Below are positions 18,787-26,559 of a stretch of DNA of 54,586 nucleotides, piece after piece. The position numbers and the translations under genes are program-made. Source of the stretch: Ga0074130 sp964499485 (GTDB lineage Bacteria; Pseudomonadota; Gammaproteobacteria; Burkholderiales; Rhodocyclaceae); the NCBI GenBank assembly GCA_964499485.1, contig CAZCLF010000011.1, positions 1 through 54,586 of the forward strand. The letters run 5' to 3'. The notes under the pieces were generated by a model. The model was not told the DNA's origin. It searched no databases and saw only the letters and a list, made by a program, of their open reading frames with translations. The stretch's first letter is position 1, and every line of letters starts with the position of its first letter.

Positions 18787-18820
18787 AAAAAAAAACGCAC
18801 CGGCAAGCCGGTGCGTTTTT
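18787..18820 (-). terminator. Rho-independent terminator after the pilin pair
   Basis: On the minus strand an uninterrupted stem (AAAAACGCACCGGC with its complement, two-base loop) is followed by nine T. It lies 20 bases after the partner-protein stop and 17 bases before the ABC-2 start, so it should lower readthrough from the abundant pilin message into the ABC genes. Confidence 0.9.
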
Positions 18821-18839
18821 ATTGGGTCTAGCAGACCAC

Positions 18840-19202
18840 TTAGCTAGAGCTGGCAGCAGTAAGTGATTGCGTAGTTTTTGTACCAACATCTGTCGTTGTG
18901 CAGCCGGTTGCTGGGCAAGCGCCCTGAGCTGATACACCACCACCTGCGGTATTACCGCTGAAGTAGGTCTTGCCCTTTGTAGAGCCGGAGCCAACCGCAA
19001 ATGCGGTAGTGCTCTGCGAATACTGAAGCAGAACGTTAGCCGAGCACTTAGGCGTAAAGGTGACTTGAACGAAATTACCAGTACTGCCAGCAATCGAAGT
19101 GCCATTACCGGCAGTGCCGGAGCAGACAGCGGTTTGAGCCAGAGCACCGGTCACAGCCAGAGCACCCATCACACCACTTGCAATGTGCAAATATTTTTTC
19201 AT
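18840..19202 (-). CDS. Sec-exported four-cysteine partner of the short pilin (PilA-C/Spc-like candidate)
   Basis: 120 residues. A Sec signal peptide (two Lys, then a hydrophobic core, cleavage likely after ALA at residue 22) leaves a mature part of about 98 residues rich in Ser, Thr, Gly and Ala, with four Cys (27, 53, 96, 101) that could form two disulfides. It has no type IV pilin N-terminus. The gene starts 13 bases after the short pilin stop, with AGGGGA as ribosome site, and the pair ends in a strong terminator. In Geobacter a short pilin (PilA-N) is followed by a separately encoded signal-peptide protein (PilA-C/Spc); size and position match. The head-domain role is inference from position, not from sequence identity. 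Confidence 0.75.
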   Translation of the reverse strand: MKKYLHIASGVMGALAVTGALAQTAVCSGTAGNGTSIAGSTGNFVQVTFTPKCSANVLLQYSQSTTAFAVGSGSTKGKTYFSGNTAGGGVSAQGACPATGCTTTDVGTKTTQSLTAASSS

Positions 19203-19215
19203 GAGGATCCCCTGA

Positions 19216-19398
19216 TTAACTGTTCGAATTAGCAACAGCTTGGGTCAAGAGATTGCGAGCATCAGACTGAGCCGCCTTGTCTTCACCCTTCTTGGTGTAT
19301 TCACTAAACTGCGGGATCGCAATCGCCGCCAGAATACCGATGATGGCCACAACGATCATCAACTCGATGAGCGTAAAGCCTTTCTGTAGATTCTTCAT
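19216..19398 (-). CDS. pilA: Very short type IVa pilin (PilA-N class)
   Basis: 60-residue prepilin with leader MKNLQKG and mature start FTLIELMIVVAIIGILAAIA, giving a 53-residue mature chain with E5 present. This is only the N-terminal helix: the C-terminal beta-sheet head and disulfide loop of normal pilins (about 140-160 residues) are missing, and the stop is followed by another gene. After the helix, IPQFSEYTKK and AAQSDARNLLTQAV resemble the Geobacter sulfurreducens PilA sequence as I recall it. AGGAG seven bases upstream fixes the ATG; a longer frame upstream is open but lacks homology. A sigma-54 promoter lies about 50 bases upstream. Mature aromatics are only F1, F24 and Y27. Confidence 0.92.
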   Translation of the reverse strand: MKNLQKGFTLIELMIVVAIIGILAAIAIPQFSEYTKKGEDKAAQSDARNLLTQAVANSNS

Positions 19399-19445
19399 TC
19401 GCATCTCCTGTGAGAGTTCCAAGCCAATCTTGGATATTGATATTA

Positions 19446-19463
19446 AAGCATACCTCATGCCAA
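19446..19463 (-). promoter_or_regulatory. Sigma-54 (-24/-12) promoter of the short pilin
   Basis: The minus strand reads TTGGCATGAGGTATGCTT. The invariant GG and GC are exactly ten bases apart, and most of the consensus TGGCACG-N4-TTGCA is matched. Transcription would begin near 19436, giving a leader of about 38 bases. Many type IV pilin genes use sigma-54 with the PilR activator, which supports the call. Confidence 0.82.
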
Positions 19464-19530
19464 GTTAATAATACATAACACTACCGAATAGCAGGCATTC
19501 GACTAATTTCGCACAATCTCTAGCCCTAAA

Positions 19531-19571
19531 CGTCACAAAAAAAAGGCAGTATGGTGACGTTTTTTGTCACC
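19531..19571. repeat. GTCAC/GTGAC inverted-repeat cluster between OGT-like gene and pilin promoter
   Basis: CGTCAC (19531-19536), GGTGACG (19553-19559) and GTCACC (19566-19571) form overlapping inverted repeats; GGTGAC and GTCACC pair perfectly across a seven-base loop. On the minus strand the hairpin follows the glycosyltransferase stop and is trailed eight bases later by nine T, so it can be a terminator. It also lies about 95-135 bases upstream of the predicted pilin start, where a sigma-54 activator would bind. Which role applies cannot be decided from sequence. Confidence 0.6.
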
Positions 19572-21504
19572 CCTCGATAGGTAATACTATCGGCTCACGA
19601 CGCCTTTGCAAAAAATCCTTCCACATTTGTCGATACAACCTAGCGAGGTCTTGTGCGAAGCGATGGGTATCAAACAAAGGAAGAGATTCGGGCGCCAAGG
19701 CCAGATGTTCACGGTATTTTTTGAGCCTTTCTGGGTTCTGTGCAAGCGCAATCGCCTCGGAGACAAACTCGTCTAGTGAGTGGGTAATTAATTCAGGCAA
19801 ACCAACTGCACTGAGTAAACTTGATGAAACACGACTTGCAAAAGTTTCCCCCTGAATAGCCAACAAAGGCAAGCCCGCCCAAAGCGCATCACTTCCAGTG
19901 GTATGTGACGTATAAGGAAAAGTGTCCAAAGCCAAATCTGCCACTCGGAGACGCCCTAAATGTGATGTCACATCACACCGCTTTGCTTCTACAAAGCGCT
20001 CAGGTGCGACACCCAAACGCGCGGCTTCAACACGGACATTCTGCATTGCTAGCGGGGTGTCGGGCAAAAGCCAAAACACGCTGTCAGGAACGGCCAATAA
20101 TATCCGGCACCACGCCTCAAACAACTCCGGTGTGAGTTTGTCAAACCGGTTAAAACTACAGAAAACAAATTTCTCTTCAGGCAACCCTACGTCCGCTCGG
20201 CTCGGCGTGAGCCCTATAGGTCGCTTATTATCGTTGGGCTGATAGGAATTAGGCATAAGTGCCAGCGTTTCAGAATAGGCATCCGCATGTTCTAGGGGAG
20301 TAACCACAGCATCACCAATCACATAGTCAGCCAAGCGAGGGTGACCCAAGGTCCCAGGATAGCCGAGCCAAGTTGCTAAGATTGGTGCGGGATGAAGCAG
20401 CGAGACTCCCCCTCGATAATCATTAGTCCACCCCTTAAGGTCCACGAGAATGTCGATTTCGTCAGACTGGATAAGGGCGGCCAGAGCATCATCAGAAATC
20501 AGTCTGACCTCACGGAATGCAGTAGCTTCATTCTCGATAGCTCGCTTTTCTTCACTATCGTTCGGCATTCCATACGAGTAGACATACCAATCAAGACCTG
20601 CCTCATTATGTGCAAGCAATACACCCTTGATCAGGTACATGGTGGCATGCGAATGTATATCTGCAGACAGATAACCTATCCTCAGATTGCGCGGTGGACG
20701 ATCAAGAAAGTCCTCCGGGCTTTTCTGGGGTAGCGTTTTAACCTTTTTTACTGATGCTTCAATTTGTAATTCGAGCAACCTTCGTTGCTCAAACCGATCG
20801 AGCTTAGGTGAGGTTATCGCATGCAATGGAGCAACCTCAGCGAAGCCAGCCTTGAGAGGCTGAGCCAGTAGCAAGGTTTCAGCCTCTCGATACAAATGCC
20901 AACTTGCATTACTTGATGCGACTGAAAACATTTGTGCAGCGATTTTGAGATTGGTCTTCTCCTCCTCCCAAGCAGCAGAAAGACTATTTAACGCCTCCTC
21001 AAAACGTCGCAGAAGAATCAGGGTGCCGACCCAGTGAATAAAGTGATCAAGAGACTCCGGATTCAACTCCAGGGCAGCATAAAACCACTTCAGTGAGTTT
21101 ACGTGATCATTAACTTGACGATACATAAAAGCCAAGTCAGAACGCAGTTCGTCTGAACGCGGATTGTTCTCTACCGCTTTGTGCATTGCCTCGAAACATT
21201 GCTCTGTATGACCCAAGCCCTGCTCTGCATATGCAAGATTAGCCCAGTTCTCCCAGTCTTTAGGACTACGCTTGGAAAGGGTTCTACAGATTACGGCAGC
21301 GTCTGAAAATCTTTGTAATCCTAGATATGCAGTCCCAAGAGCCTTGTGCGCAAAAAGACTCGCAGGAATCCGCTTTATGAGAGCCTCAGCAAGGTGAACA
21401 GCCTCTGAATATTTCTTTTGCTCAAGTAGATGTGAAATTTGGGCCTCACCGCCATCTAACGGAGGGCCTAAACGCAGTTTGTTCTTGTTTTTGCCTTTAC
21501 CCAT
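19567..21504 (-). CDS. TPR-GT41 glycosyltransferase (bacterial O-GlcNAc-transferase-like)
   Basis: 645 residues. TPR units fill about 20-215. The GT41 catalytic region runs from about 272 (RIGYLSADIHSHATMYL, catalytic-base region with H284/H286) through FVFCSFNRFDKLTPELFEAW (donor-phosphate Lys) to HTTGSDALWAGLPLLAIQG and GETFASRVSSSLL, the strongest OGT/SPINDLY signature. Such enzymes transfer a sugar, often GlcNAc, from a nucleotide to Ser/Thr of proteins. In some bacteria family members modify flagellin or surface proteins. Here the gene is the immediate upstream neighbour of a pilin and of a Ser/Thr-rich secreted protein, which are candidate substrates (inference). It lies 15 bases after the thioredoxin-like gene, so the two are probably one operon. 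Confidence 0.88.
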   Translation of the reverse strand: MGKGKNKNKLRLGPPLDGGEAQISHLLEQKKYSEAVHLAEALIKRIPASLFAHKALGTAYLGLQRFSDAAVICRTLSKRSPKDWENWANLAYAEQGLGHTEQCFEAMHKAVENNPRSDELRSDLAFMYRQVNDHVNSLKWFYAALELNPESLDHFIHWVGTLILLRRFEEALNSLSAAWEEEKTNLKIAAQMFSVASSNASWHLYREAETLLLAQPLKAGFAEVAPLHAITSPKLDRFEQRRLLELQIEASVKKVKTLPQKSPEDFLDRPPRNLRIGYLSADIHSHATMYLIKGVLLAHNEAGLDWYVYSYGMPNDSEEKRAIENEATAFREVRLISDDALAALIQSDEIDILVDLKGWTNDYRGGVSLLHPAPILATWLGYPGTLGHPRLADYVIGDAVVTPLEHADAYSETLALMPNSYQPNDNKRPIGLTPSRADVGLPEEKFVFCSFNRFDKLTPELFEAWCRILLAVPDSVFWLLPDTPLAMQNVRVEAARLGVAPERFVEAKRCDVTSHLGRLRVADLALDTFPYTSHTTGSDALWAGLPLLAIQGETFASRVSSSLLSAVGLPELITHSLDEFVSEAIALAQNPERLKKYREHLALAPESLPLFDTHRFAQDLARLYRQMWKDFLQRRREPIVLPIEG

Positions 21505-21519
21505 CGGGACCTCAGCGCA

Positions 21520-21915
21520 TCAATCCTCTAAACATACTTTCCGAAAATTAAATTCTGCTTGCCATCTAACTCGTTCTGGCGTTGAAAATGCATAGCGATG
21601 TGATTCTTCAAGCTTTGTCGCAATGAAACTACTTAGTAGCTGTGACAAGATTTGAAGGTGTGGCAACATTGGTCCCCAATACAAAACCAAGTCGCCACGT
21701 TGGATCAAAATAGTGGGGAAATTTTCTATATCCCAGTCAGTGATATTAAACTCAGTATTCTCAATATCGACCCAAAGAAATCCCACGGCAGGAAACTGAT
21801 TGGAAAGCTCTGTAAAGCCTGTCTGATAATCTCTACACGTCCCACACCAATCAGCGCAAAAGCAGGCCACTAAAAATTCGCGCTGGAGTAAAGGTAAAGT
21901 ATTGGTGTACGACAT
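21520..21915 (-). CDS. Thioredoxin-like protein (CGTC active site)
   Basis: 131 residues with a thioredoxin fold: ACFCADWCGTCRDY places the redox pair at C24 and C27, and NFPTILI supplies the cis-Pro loop. No signal peptide is visible, so it should be cytoplasmic. CGTC instead of CGPC is unusual and usually shifts the redox potential. A C-terminal extension of about 25 residues (YAFSTPERVRWQAEF) is not part of canonical thioredoxin. It is the first gene of a probable two-gene unit with the GT41 enzyme, diverging from the class II aldolase gene. Substrate unknown. Confidence 0.82.
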   Translation of the reverse strand: MSYTNTLPLLQREFLVACFCADWCGTCRDYQTGFTELSNQFPAVGFLWVDIENTEFNITDWDIENFPTILIQRGDLVLYWGPMLPHLQILSQLLSSFIATKLEESHRYAFSTPERVRWQAEFNFRKVCLED

Positions 21916-21967
21916 GGGGAGAAAGAAAATCGATGACTAACTCACCCGATAATATCGCATTACTCCC

Positions 21968-22741
21968 ATGAGCCTCTCTCTTGACACTAATAGCCGCCTT
22001 CCCCACTCCCCAGTAACAGAGGCCGAGTGGTCACAACGAGTCAATTTGGCTGCCGCATATAGACTCGCTGCCCGCCAAGGGTGGGATGATTTAATTTACA
22101 CCCACATCACTGCTCGCGTGCCGGATCTCGAAGGTGCATTTCTGATTAACCCCTTCGGCTTGAGATTTGACGAAATCACGGCTTCCAACTTGGTCAAAAT
22201 CAACATTCATGGTCAGATTTATGGAGATGCCAATGTTGAAGTGAATGCGATTGGCTTCCGGATTCACGCGACCGTTCATGCGGCACGACATGATGCGCAT
22301 TGCGTAATGCATCTCCACAACATCAATACCATTGCCGTGTCAGCTCAACGAGACGGCTTGTTACCAATCTCTCAGCATGCCATACGTTTCTATGAGCAGA
22401 TCGGCTACCACGACTATGAAGGACTATCCCTCACGGAGCCAGAAGGTCAGCGCATGCTGAAAAGCCTTGGCACCCACCCCGCCCTGCTCCTACGTAACCA
22501 TGGCAGCTTGGTATGCGGGCGAACAGTCGCTGAAGCTTATGTATTGATGGATATGCTGGATAAGTCTTGTGCCATTCAACTCAAAGCGCAGGCTGGTGGC
22601 GTACCGCTGGTCACACCGCCTAAAGAGGTCTTGAAGCACACTGCTCAGCAATTGGTTAGCGATGACGTACCCGAAGGCGAACGAGAATGGCCCGCATTGA
22701 TACGCCTTTTAGAGAAAACATGTCCTGATTTTAATGCCTAA
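21968..22741 (+). CDS. Class II aldolase/adducin family protein
   Basis: 257 residues. The fold signature is clear: DLIYTHITARVPD near the N-terminus, the metal-binding HLHNINTIAVS segment with paired His, and LLLRNHGSLVCGRTVAEAYVLMDMLDKSC near the C-terminus with the third His. Zn-dependent class II aldolases of this family cleave phosphorylated sugars, but many members of this length group (adducin-like) have no proven substrate. It stands alone between divergent and convergent genes; its last 11 bases overlap the end of the methyltransferase gene on the other strand. Confidence 0.85.
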   Translation: MSLSLDTNSRLPHSPVTEAEWSQRVNLAAAYRLAARQGWDDLIYTHITARVPDLEGAFLINPFGLRFDEITASNLVKINIHGQIYGDANVEVNAIGFRIHATVHAARHDAHCVMHLHNINTIAVSAQRDGLLPISQHAIRFYEQIGYHDYEGLSLTEPEGQRMLKSLGTHPALLLRNHGSLVCGRTVAEAYVLMDMLDKSCAIQLKAQAGGVPLVTPPKEVLKHTAQQLVSDDVPEGEREWPALIRLLEKTCPDFNA

Positions 22742-23528
22742 TTTTTTTCGCTACGACTTCCATGCAGGCCCGGTATCGCTCACTTATGCCATATCTAACA
22801 GGCTCAAAACCAAACTTTCTAAGTAATGCATAAAGCCGATCACGGCCAAAGTTATGATAATGCTCAATTTCACCCCAGTAAGGATTAGAGCCATCCTCAT
22901 TTAAGGCTCTCCACATCCAGCTGTCAGCGTTTGGCATCGAAAGAAACAGTACCCCGTTGTCCTCGATGAGTTGATGAACTTTTGCGAGGATTTGAGTTGG
23001 GTAAGCCATATGCTCTAGTACGTCAGCCATACTTACTACTGAGAAGTTGTTTTGGGGTTGATACTCAAGAAGATCGATGCAGTGAGCCTCAATTCCCAGC
23101 GAATTTAGCACTTCAACATTAGCTCGCCGAAGATCGATGCCAACTGGAGTAAATCCATACTCTGCCGCAGTAAACAAGAGTGAAGCATTACCAAAGCCAA
23201 CATCGAGCCAATGCCCCCTATCGGCGTATGTCAGCACCTTTTCAACGATATGTGATGAGACAACACGCTGACTCTCCATGTCGTAACCAACTAGTTGATT
23301 CTCCTGAGTCTCAGAAAAAACAATTGCAAGCGCCTCCTCTGAGAAATATCCCTCCGTAAATACATGACCACAATCGTTACATCTACACCAATTAATTACA
23401 GGTGAGAGAGGTGGTTTATACATTGGGTGGCCTGAACAATCCGCTGAAAGCAGCGACTCAACGTCTGTTGAGTCGCATAGTGGGCAACCAGTAAAGAGGA
23501 CTCTCTCTTTGCTCAGAAGCTGAGGCAT
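22731..23528 (-). CDS. Class I SAM-dependent methyltransferase with N-terminal zinc ribbon
   Basis: 265 residues. An N-terminal metal-binding ribbon is formed by CPLC (15-18) and CRCNDCGHVF (48-57). The methyltransferase core follows with motif I LDVGFGNAS (108-116), an acidic residue in VGIDLRR and motif post-I MADVLEHM. This architecture (methyltransferase domain 23-like) occurs in sugar or lipid modification and in enzymes of unknown target. The start ATG is preceded by 73 bases shared with the divergent tautomerase gene. No neighbour identifies the substrate. Confidence 0.82.
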   Translation of the reverse strand: MPQLLSKERVLFTGCPLCDSTDVESLLSADCSGHPMYKPPLSPVINWCRCNDCGHVFTEGYFSEEALAIVFSETQENQLVGYDMESQRVVSSHIVEKVLTYADRGHWLDVGFGNASLLFTAAEYGFTPVGIDLRRANVEVLNSLGIEAHCIDLLEYQPQNNFSVVSMADVLEHMAYPTQILAKVHQLIEDNGVLFLSMPNADSWMWRALNEDGSNPYWGEIEHYHNFGRDRLYALLRKFGFEPVRYGISERYRACMEVVAKKIRH

Positions 23529-23601
23529 CGTAAAATCACTTTCTATTAACTCCGATTTAAACCGTATTTACTACGAATCTCAACTTACAAAGGAAACTTC
23601 A

Positions 23602-23787
23602 ATGCCCACCATTAATGTTCAAATGTTTGAGGGTCGCACCACAGAACAAAAACGCGAGTTCGTCAAAGCCATTACCGAGGCCACTTGTCGCACGCTTGGC
23701 TCGACGCCCGACTCAGTCGATGTGATCATCCAGGATGTCAAGCGTGAGGATTGGGCCACAGGTGGCGTACTCTGGTCTGAGAAGTAA
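23602..23787 (+). CDS. 4-oxalocrotonate tautomerase family protein
   Basis: 61 residues, the usual size for a short 4-OT subunit. After Met removal the catalytic Pro1 is exposed (PTINVQMFEGRTTEQK), and basic residues follow, as in family members that form hexamers. VDVIIQDVKREDWATGG matches the C-terminal half. AAGGAAAC upstream is the ribosome site. No catechol meta-pathway genes are nearby, so the metabolic role is open. Confidence 0.9.
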   Translation: MPTINVQMFEGRTTEQKREFVKAITEATCRTLGSTPDSVDVIIQDVKREDWATGGVLWSEK

Positions 23788-23805
23788 GTCAGCCGAACTG
23801 AAAGC

Positions 23806-23833
23806 AAAAAGGCAGAGGTAGCTTTGCCTTTTT
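23806..23833. terminator. Bidirectional terminator between tautomerase and MBL genes
   Basis: AAAAAGGCA and TGCCTTTTT form a nine-base-pair stem around a ten-base loop between two convergent genes. Each strand ends its stem in five T. Confidence 0.82.
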
Positions 23834-23845
23834 CCGTCGTAGAAA

Positions 23846-24727
23846 TTACCACTCAATTTCCATGCCTTCCCGCGCCAAGACCACTTCTGGACCGTTGGCA
23901 GGGGCGCGCGTTAGCAGCTCAGCAAACACCTTTTCTAGTTCATCATCACTACGTGTGGGCTCATGATGGGTGCACACCAGCTTTTTTGCACCAACGCGAT
24001 AGGCTAATTCGAGACTGCCATCAAAAGTGCCATGTCCCCAGCCGACCTTTGAGGGATATTCAGCTGTTGTGTAAGAGCAATCCATTACAAGGACATCAAC
24101 CCCCTTCAGGAAGGCCTCCATCTCGGCCTGACGCGCATCAATCATGGCCTGATACTCATCGTAGTCTGCATCGCCAGCAGCATAGATATTCGTCCAAGGC
24201 TCATGATCTCCACTGAAGAACATCGACTTACCATTGCAATCAACACGGTAGCCAAAATTGGTCACGGGGTGATTGAGTAGCGTGTTGGTCACGGTGGCGT
24301 CGCCGATAACCACCGCTTCGCCAATCGTCAATGTCTGGTACTCGATGGCAGCGCGTAACTCGGCCTCCCGGACAGGGAAATAGCTGTATTGAAGCTGCAC
24401 ATTCATGACTTGTTCAATACCGCTACCCGACACAAAATCATAGGCGCCATGAATGCGTACCCGATTACCCGGAATGTAAAGCGGGGTGAAGAATGGCAAG
24501 CCCTGAATATGGTCCCAATGCGTATGGGTAATAAAAACGTTTGCCGAAACAGGCAATTGCTTAAGTAATGATTGTGCCAACGGGAAAATGCCAGTGCCGC
24601 CATCAAAGATAACCAGCTCGCCTGCATCGCTGCGAACTTCAATGCAGGTGGTATTACCGCCGTAACGAGCCGTATGCGGCCCAGGCGAAGCGATCGAACC
24701 GCGCACACCCCAGAAGCGTATTTTCAT
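23846..24727 (-). CDS. MBL-fold metallo-hydrolase
   Basis: 293 residues of the metallo-beta-lactamase fold. It opens with MKIRFWGVRGSIASPGP, common in MBL proteins similar to cyclic-nucleotide phosphodiesterases and PhnP. The metal site is HTHWDH (H68, H70, D72, H73), with FSGDHEP and a late CTHHEP supplying further ligands. The reaction is hydrolysis of a phosphodiester or related bond, substrate unknown. Its start overlaps the HDOD gene stop by four bases, so the two are made together, and a link to cyclic-nucleotide or stress signalling is possible (inference). Confidence 0.87.
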   Translation of the reverse strand: MKIRFWGVRGSIASPGPHTARYGGNTTCIEVRSDAGELVIFDGGTGIFPLAQSLLKQLPVSANVFITHTHWDHIQGLPFFTPLYIPGNRVRIHGAYDFVSGSGIEQVMNVQLQYSYFPVREAELRAAIEYQTLTIGEAVVIGDATVTNTLLNHPVTNFGYRVDCNGKSMFFSGDHEPWTNIYAAGDADYDEYQAMIDARQAEMEAFLKGVDVLVMDCSYTTAEYPSKVGWGHGTFDGSLELAYRVGAKKLVCTHHEPTRSDDELEKVFAELLTRAPANGPEVVLAREGMEIEW

Positions 24728-25587
24728 TCTGTCCCCACTTGAGCAAAGCTCTGCGCCTCAGCCACAAAGTGATCCAAATCACCCAGACTAGCAATCACCG
24801 CGTCAAGGTCGTTGCCAAAGCGCTGCGGTGCAATCACAGCCTCTCCCACACGATAAGGATTCCCGCTGTCACCAAACTGGCGATAACGACAGATTTGATC
24901 GGCCATACGTAGGCAGTCGCCCATGGCACTATGCCCTGCGTCCTTGTGGTGATCACGGATACAATCAACTAAAGGGGCTGGGAACTGCCAACGTGCAGCG
25001 AGCATAGAGCCAACCACGGTGTGGTCTGCGCCAATCACCGCCTCCTCTGCCACATGCAAAGGGACTTGCTTCTCTTGGCAATACGCCAAGGCGGCAGAAA
25101 ACTCATCAGGCATAAACTGGGCAAAAACCACCTTACCAAAGTCATGTAATAGCCCGGCGATATAGCAATCGCCGGGGTCGACATCACCGCTGACTTGCTG
25201 GCTCGCTAACTTGCGCGCAATAGAAGCGACCGTCAGGGAGTGCATCAAGTAACTTTGTACGTCAAAGCCGGCGGTGTTCATGCGCGGCAAAATACCCACA
25301 GCCGCAAATGACAACGCCATATTCTTGATCGTATTCAACCCCAGGAATACGACGGCCTGATTAACCGACGTCATCTTGTTGGGCAGAGCAAATGCCGCAG
25401 AATTAATCACCTTGAGAATCTTCACGGTCATGACCGGATCTTTCTCGATGACGCCCACCAGCTCTCTCGGTAAGCAATTGATATTGCGCGTGAGCTCTAA
25501 TACTTTCTGCACGCTTTTCGGGAAAGCGGGCATTTTCTCAACAGCAAGGCCGAGTTTCTTTTCAACATCTGGAGATATCTTGCTCAC
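24724..25587 (-). CDS. HDOD domain signalling protein
   Basis: 287 residues almost entirely made of one HDOD domain: LTRNINCLPRELVGVIEKDP, a middle FLGLNTIKNMALSFA and CYIAGLLHDFGKVVFAQFMP are typical. HDOD proteins lack proven catalysis and act in signalling and stress regulation. The gene begins with GTG (GTGAGCAAG) and is translationally coupled to the MBL hydrolase. It is divergent from cobA. Confidence 0.9.
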   Translation of the reverse strand: MSKISPDVEKKLGLAVEKMPAFPKSVQKVLELTRNINCLPRELVGVIEKDPVMTVKILKVINSAAFALPNKMTSVNQAVVFLGLNTIKNMALSFAAVGILPRMNTAGFDVQSYLMHSLTVASIARKLASQQVSGDVDPGDCYIAGLLHDFGKVVFAQFMPDEFSAALAYCQEKQVPLHVAEEAVIGADHTVVGSMLAARWQFPAPLVDCIRDHHKDAGHSAMGDCLRMADQICRYRQFGDSGNPYRVGEAVIAPQRFGNDLDAVIASLGDLDHFVAEAQSFAQVGTE

Positions 25588-25673
25588 GGCAGGCTTCCAG
25601 TACAGGATGGCGCATTATAGGGGCTTAGACTATTCACAGTCAGCTAAGTAGATGCGAAAATCCCGGCGCCTCC

Positions 25674-26486
25674 ATGCAGAAACCACTATTTATGATTCCA
25701 TTTTCCGACCTACCGTTACCCCACCACCCTGCCAAACCCGGTACGGTCTATCTGGTCGGGGCTGGTCCTGGTAATCCAGAGCTGCTTACCGTTCGTGCAG
25801 CCAGACTCTTGGCCCAAGCCGATGCGCTCGCCTATGATCATTTGGTTGCACCGGAAATTGTCGCCATGGTCCCTTCGACTGCGGAGCGCATTTATGTGGG
25901 CAAAGAACGTAATCGACATACCTTGCCTCAGGCTGAACTCAATCTACTGCTCGTCGATTTAGCCAAAGCAGGGAAACGCGTGGTGCGCCTGAAAGGCGGA
26001 GACCCATACATCTTTGGGCGTGGCGGCGAAGAAGCCGAGATTCTTGCGGCCCATGGCATCCCTTTTGAGGTAGTTCCTGGGGTGACTGCTGCAGCTGGCG
26101 TCGCCGCTTATGCTGGGATCCCCCTCACGCACCGCGAACATGCACAGGCCTGCGTTCTCGTGACGGGCCATCTCAAAGATGGCAGTATTGATCTTGACTG
26201 GGTGGGGCTGGCACGTAAAGAGCAGACCGTTGTGATCTACATGGGTTTGCAAAGCCTACCCCTTATCTGCAGCCAATTGGTTGAACACGGACTACCGAGC
26301 GACTGGCCCGCAGCGATCGTTCAACAAGGAACCACTAAGCGGCAGCGCACTGTTATTGGCACCCTTTCAACACTCCCGGCTTTAGCGGCGGCGGCTCAGC
26401 TGAAGGCGCCAACGCTCATCATTGTTGGTAGCGTCGTTAGCCTTCGCCAAAAGTTGGCTTGGTTGGACGAGCCACTTCAAGGCTAA
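25674..26486 (+). CDS. cobA: Uroporphyrinogen-III C-methyltransferase
   Basis: 270 residues. It makes precorrin-2 from uroporphyrinogen III with two SAM, the first committed step to siroheme (and to cobalamin). Motifs: VYLVGAGPGNPELLT near the N-terminus, VVRLKGGDPYIFGRGGEEAE, VVPGVTAAAGVAAYAGIPLT and the closing APTLIIVGSVV. There is no CysG-type dehydrogenase/ferrochelatase part, so those steps must be encoded elsewhere. Siroheme is needed by the CysI sulfite reductase encoded about 21 kb downstream. A second Met (residue 7) is an alternative start. Confidence 0.93.
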   Translation: MQKPLFMIPFSDLPLPHHPAKPGTVYLVGAGPGNPELLTVRAARLLAQADALAYDHLVAPEIVAMVPSTAERIYVGKERNRHTLPQAELNLLLVDLAKAGKRVVRLKGGDPYIFGRGGEEAEILAAHGIPFEVVPGVTAAAGVAAYAGIPLTHREHAQACVLVTGHLKDGSIDLDWVGLARKEQTVVIYMGLQSLPLICSQLVEHGLPSDWPAAIVQQGTTKRQRTVIGTLSTLPALAAAAQLKAPTLIIVGSVVSLRQKLAWLDEPLQG

Positions 26487-26503
26487 TGCAACACTCCTAG
26501 CCC

Positions 26504-26544
26504 CAAAGCAAAAGGCCTCACCATCGGTGAGGCCTTTTGCTTTG
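26504..26544. terminator. Strong bidirectional terminator between cobA and the HTH-REC gene
   Basis: A perfect 19-base-pair inverted repeat (CAAAGCAAAAGGCCTCACC and its complement) with a three-base loop separates two convergent genes. The A/T ends give a T-rich tract on both strands. Confidence 0.93.
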
Positions 26545-26559
26545 TACGTCGAATCAGGA

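Noticed and set aside
19216..19398. Calling the short pilin a conductive e-pilin
   Set aside because: The mature chain has only three aromatics, all near the N-terminal end, lacking the later ones linked to conductivity in Geobacter.
19216..19398. Short pilin as a frameshifted or truncated full-length pilin pseudogene
   Set aside because: The downstream gene has its own ribosome site and signal peptide, and the stop region aligns with the natural end region of short Geobacter-type pilins.
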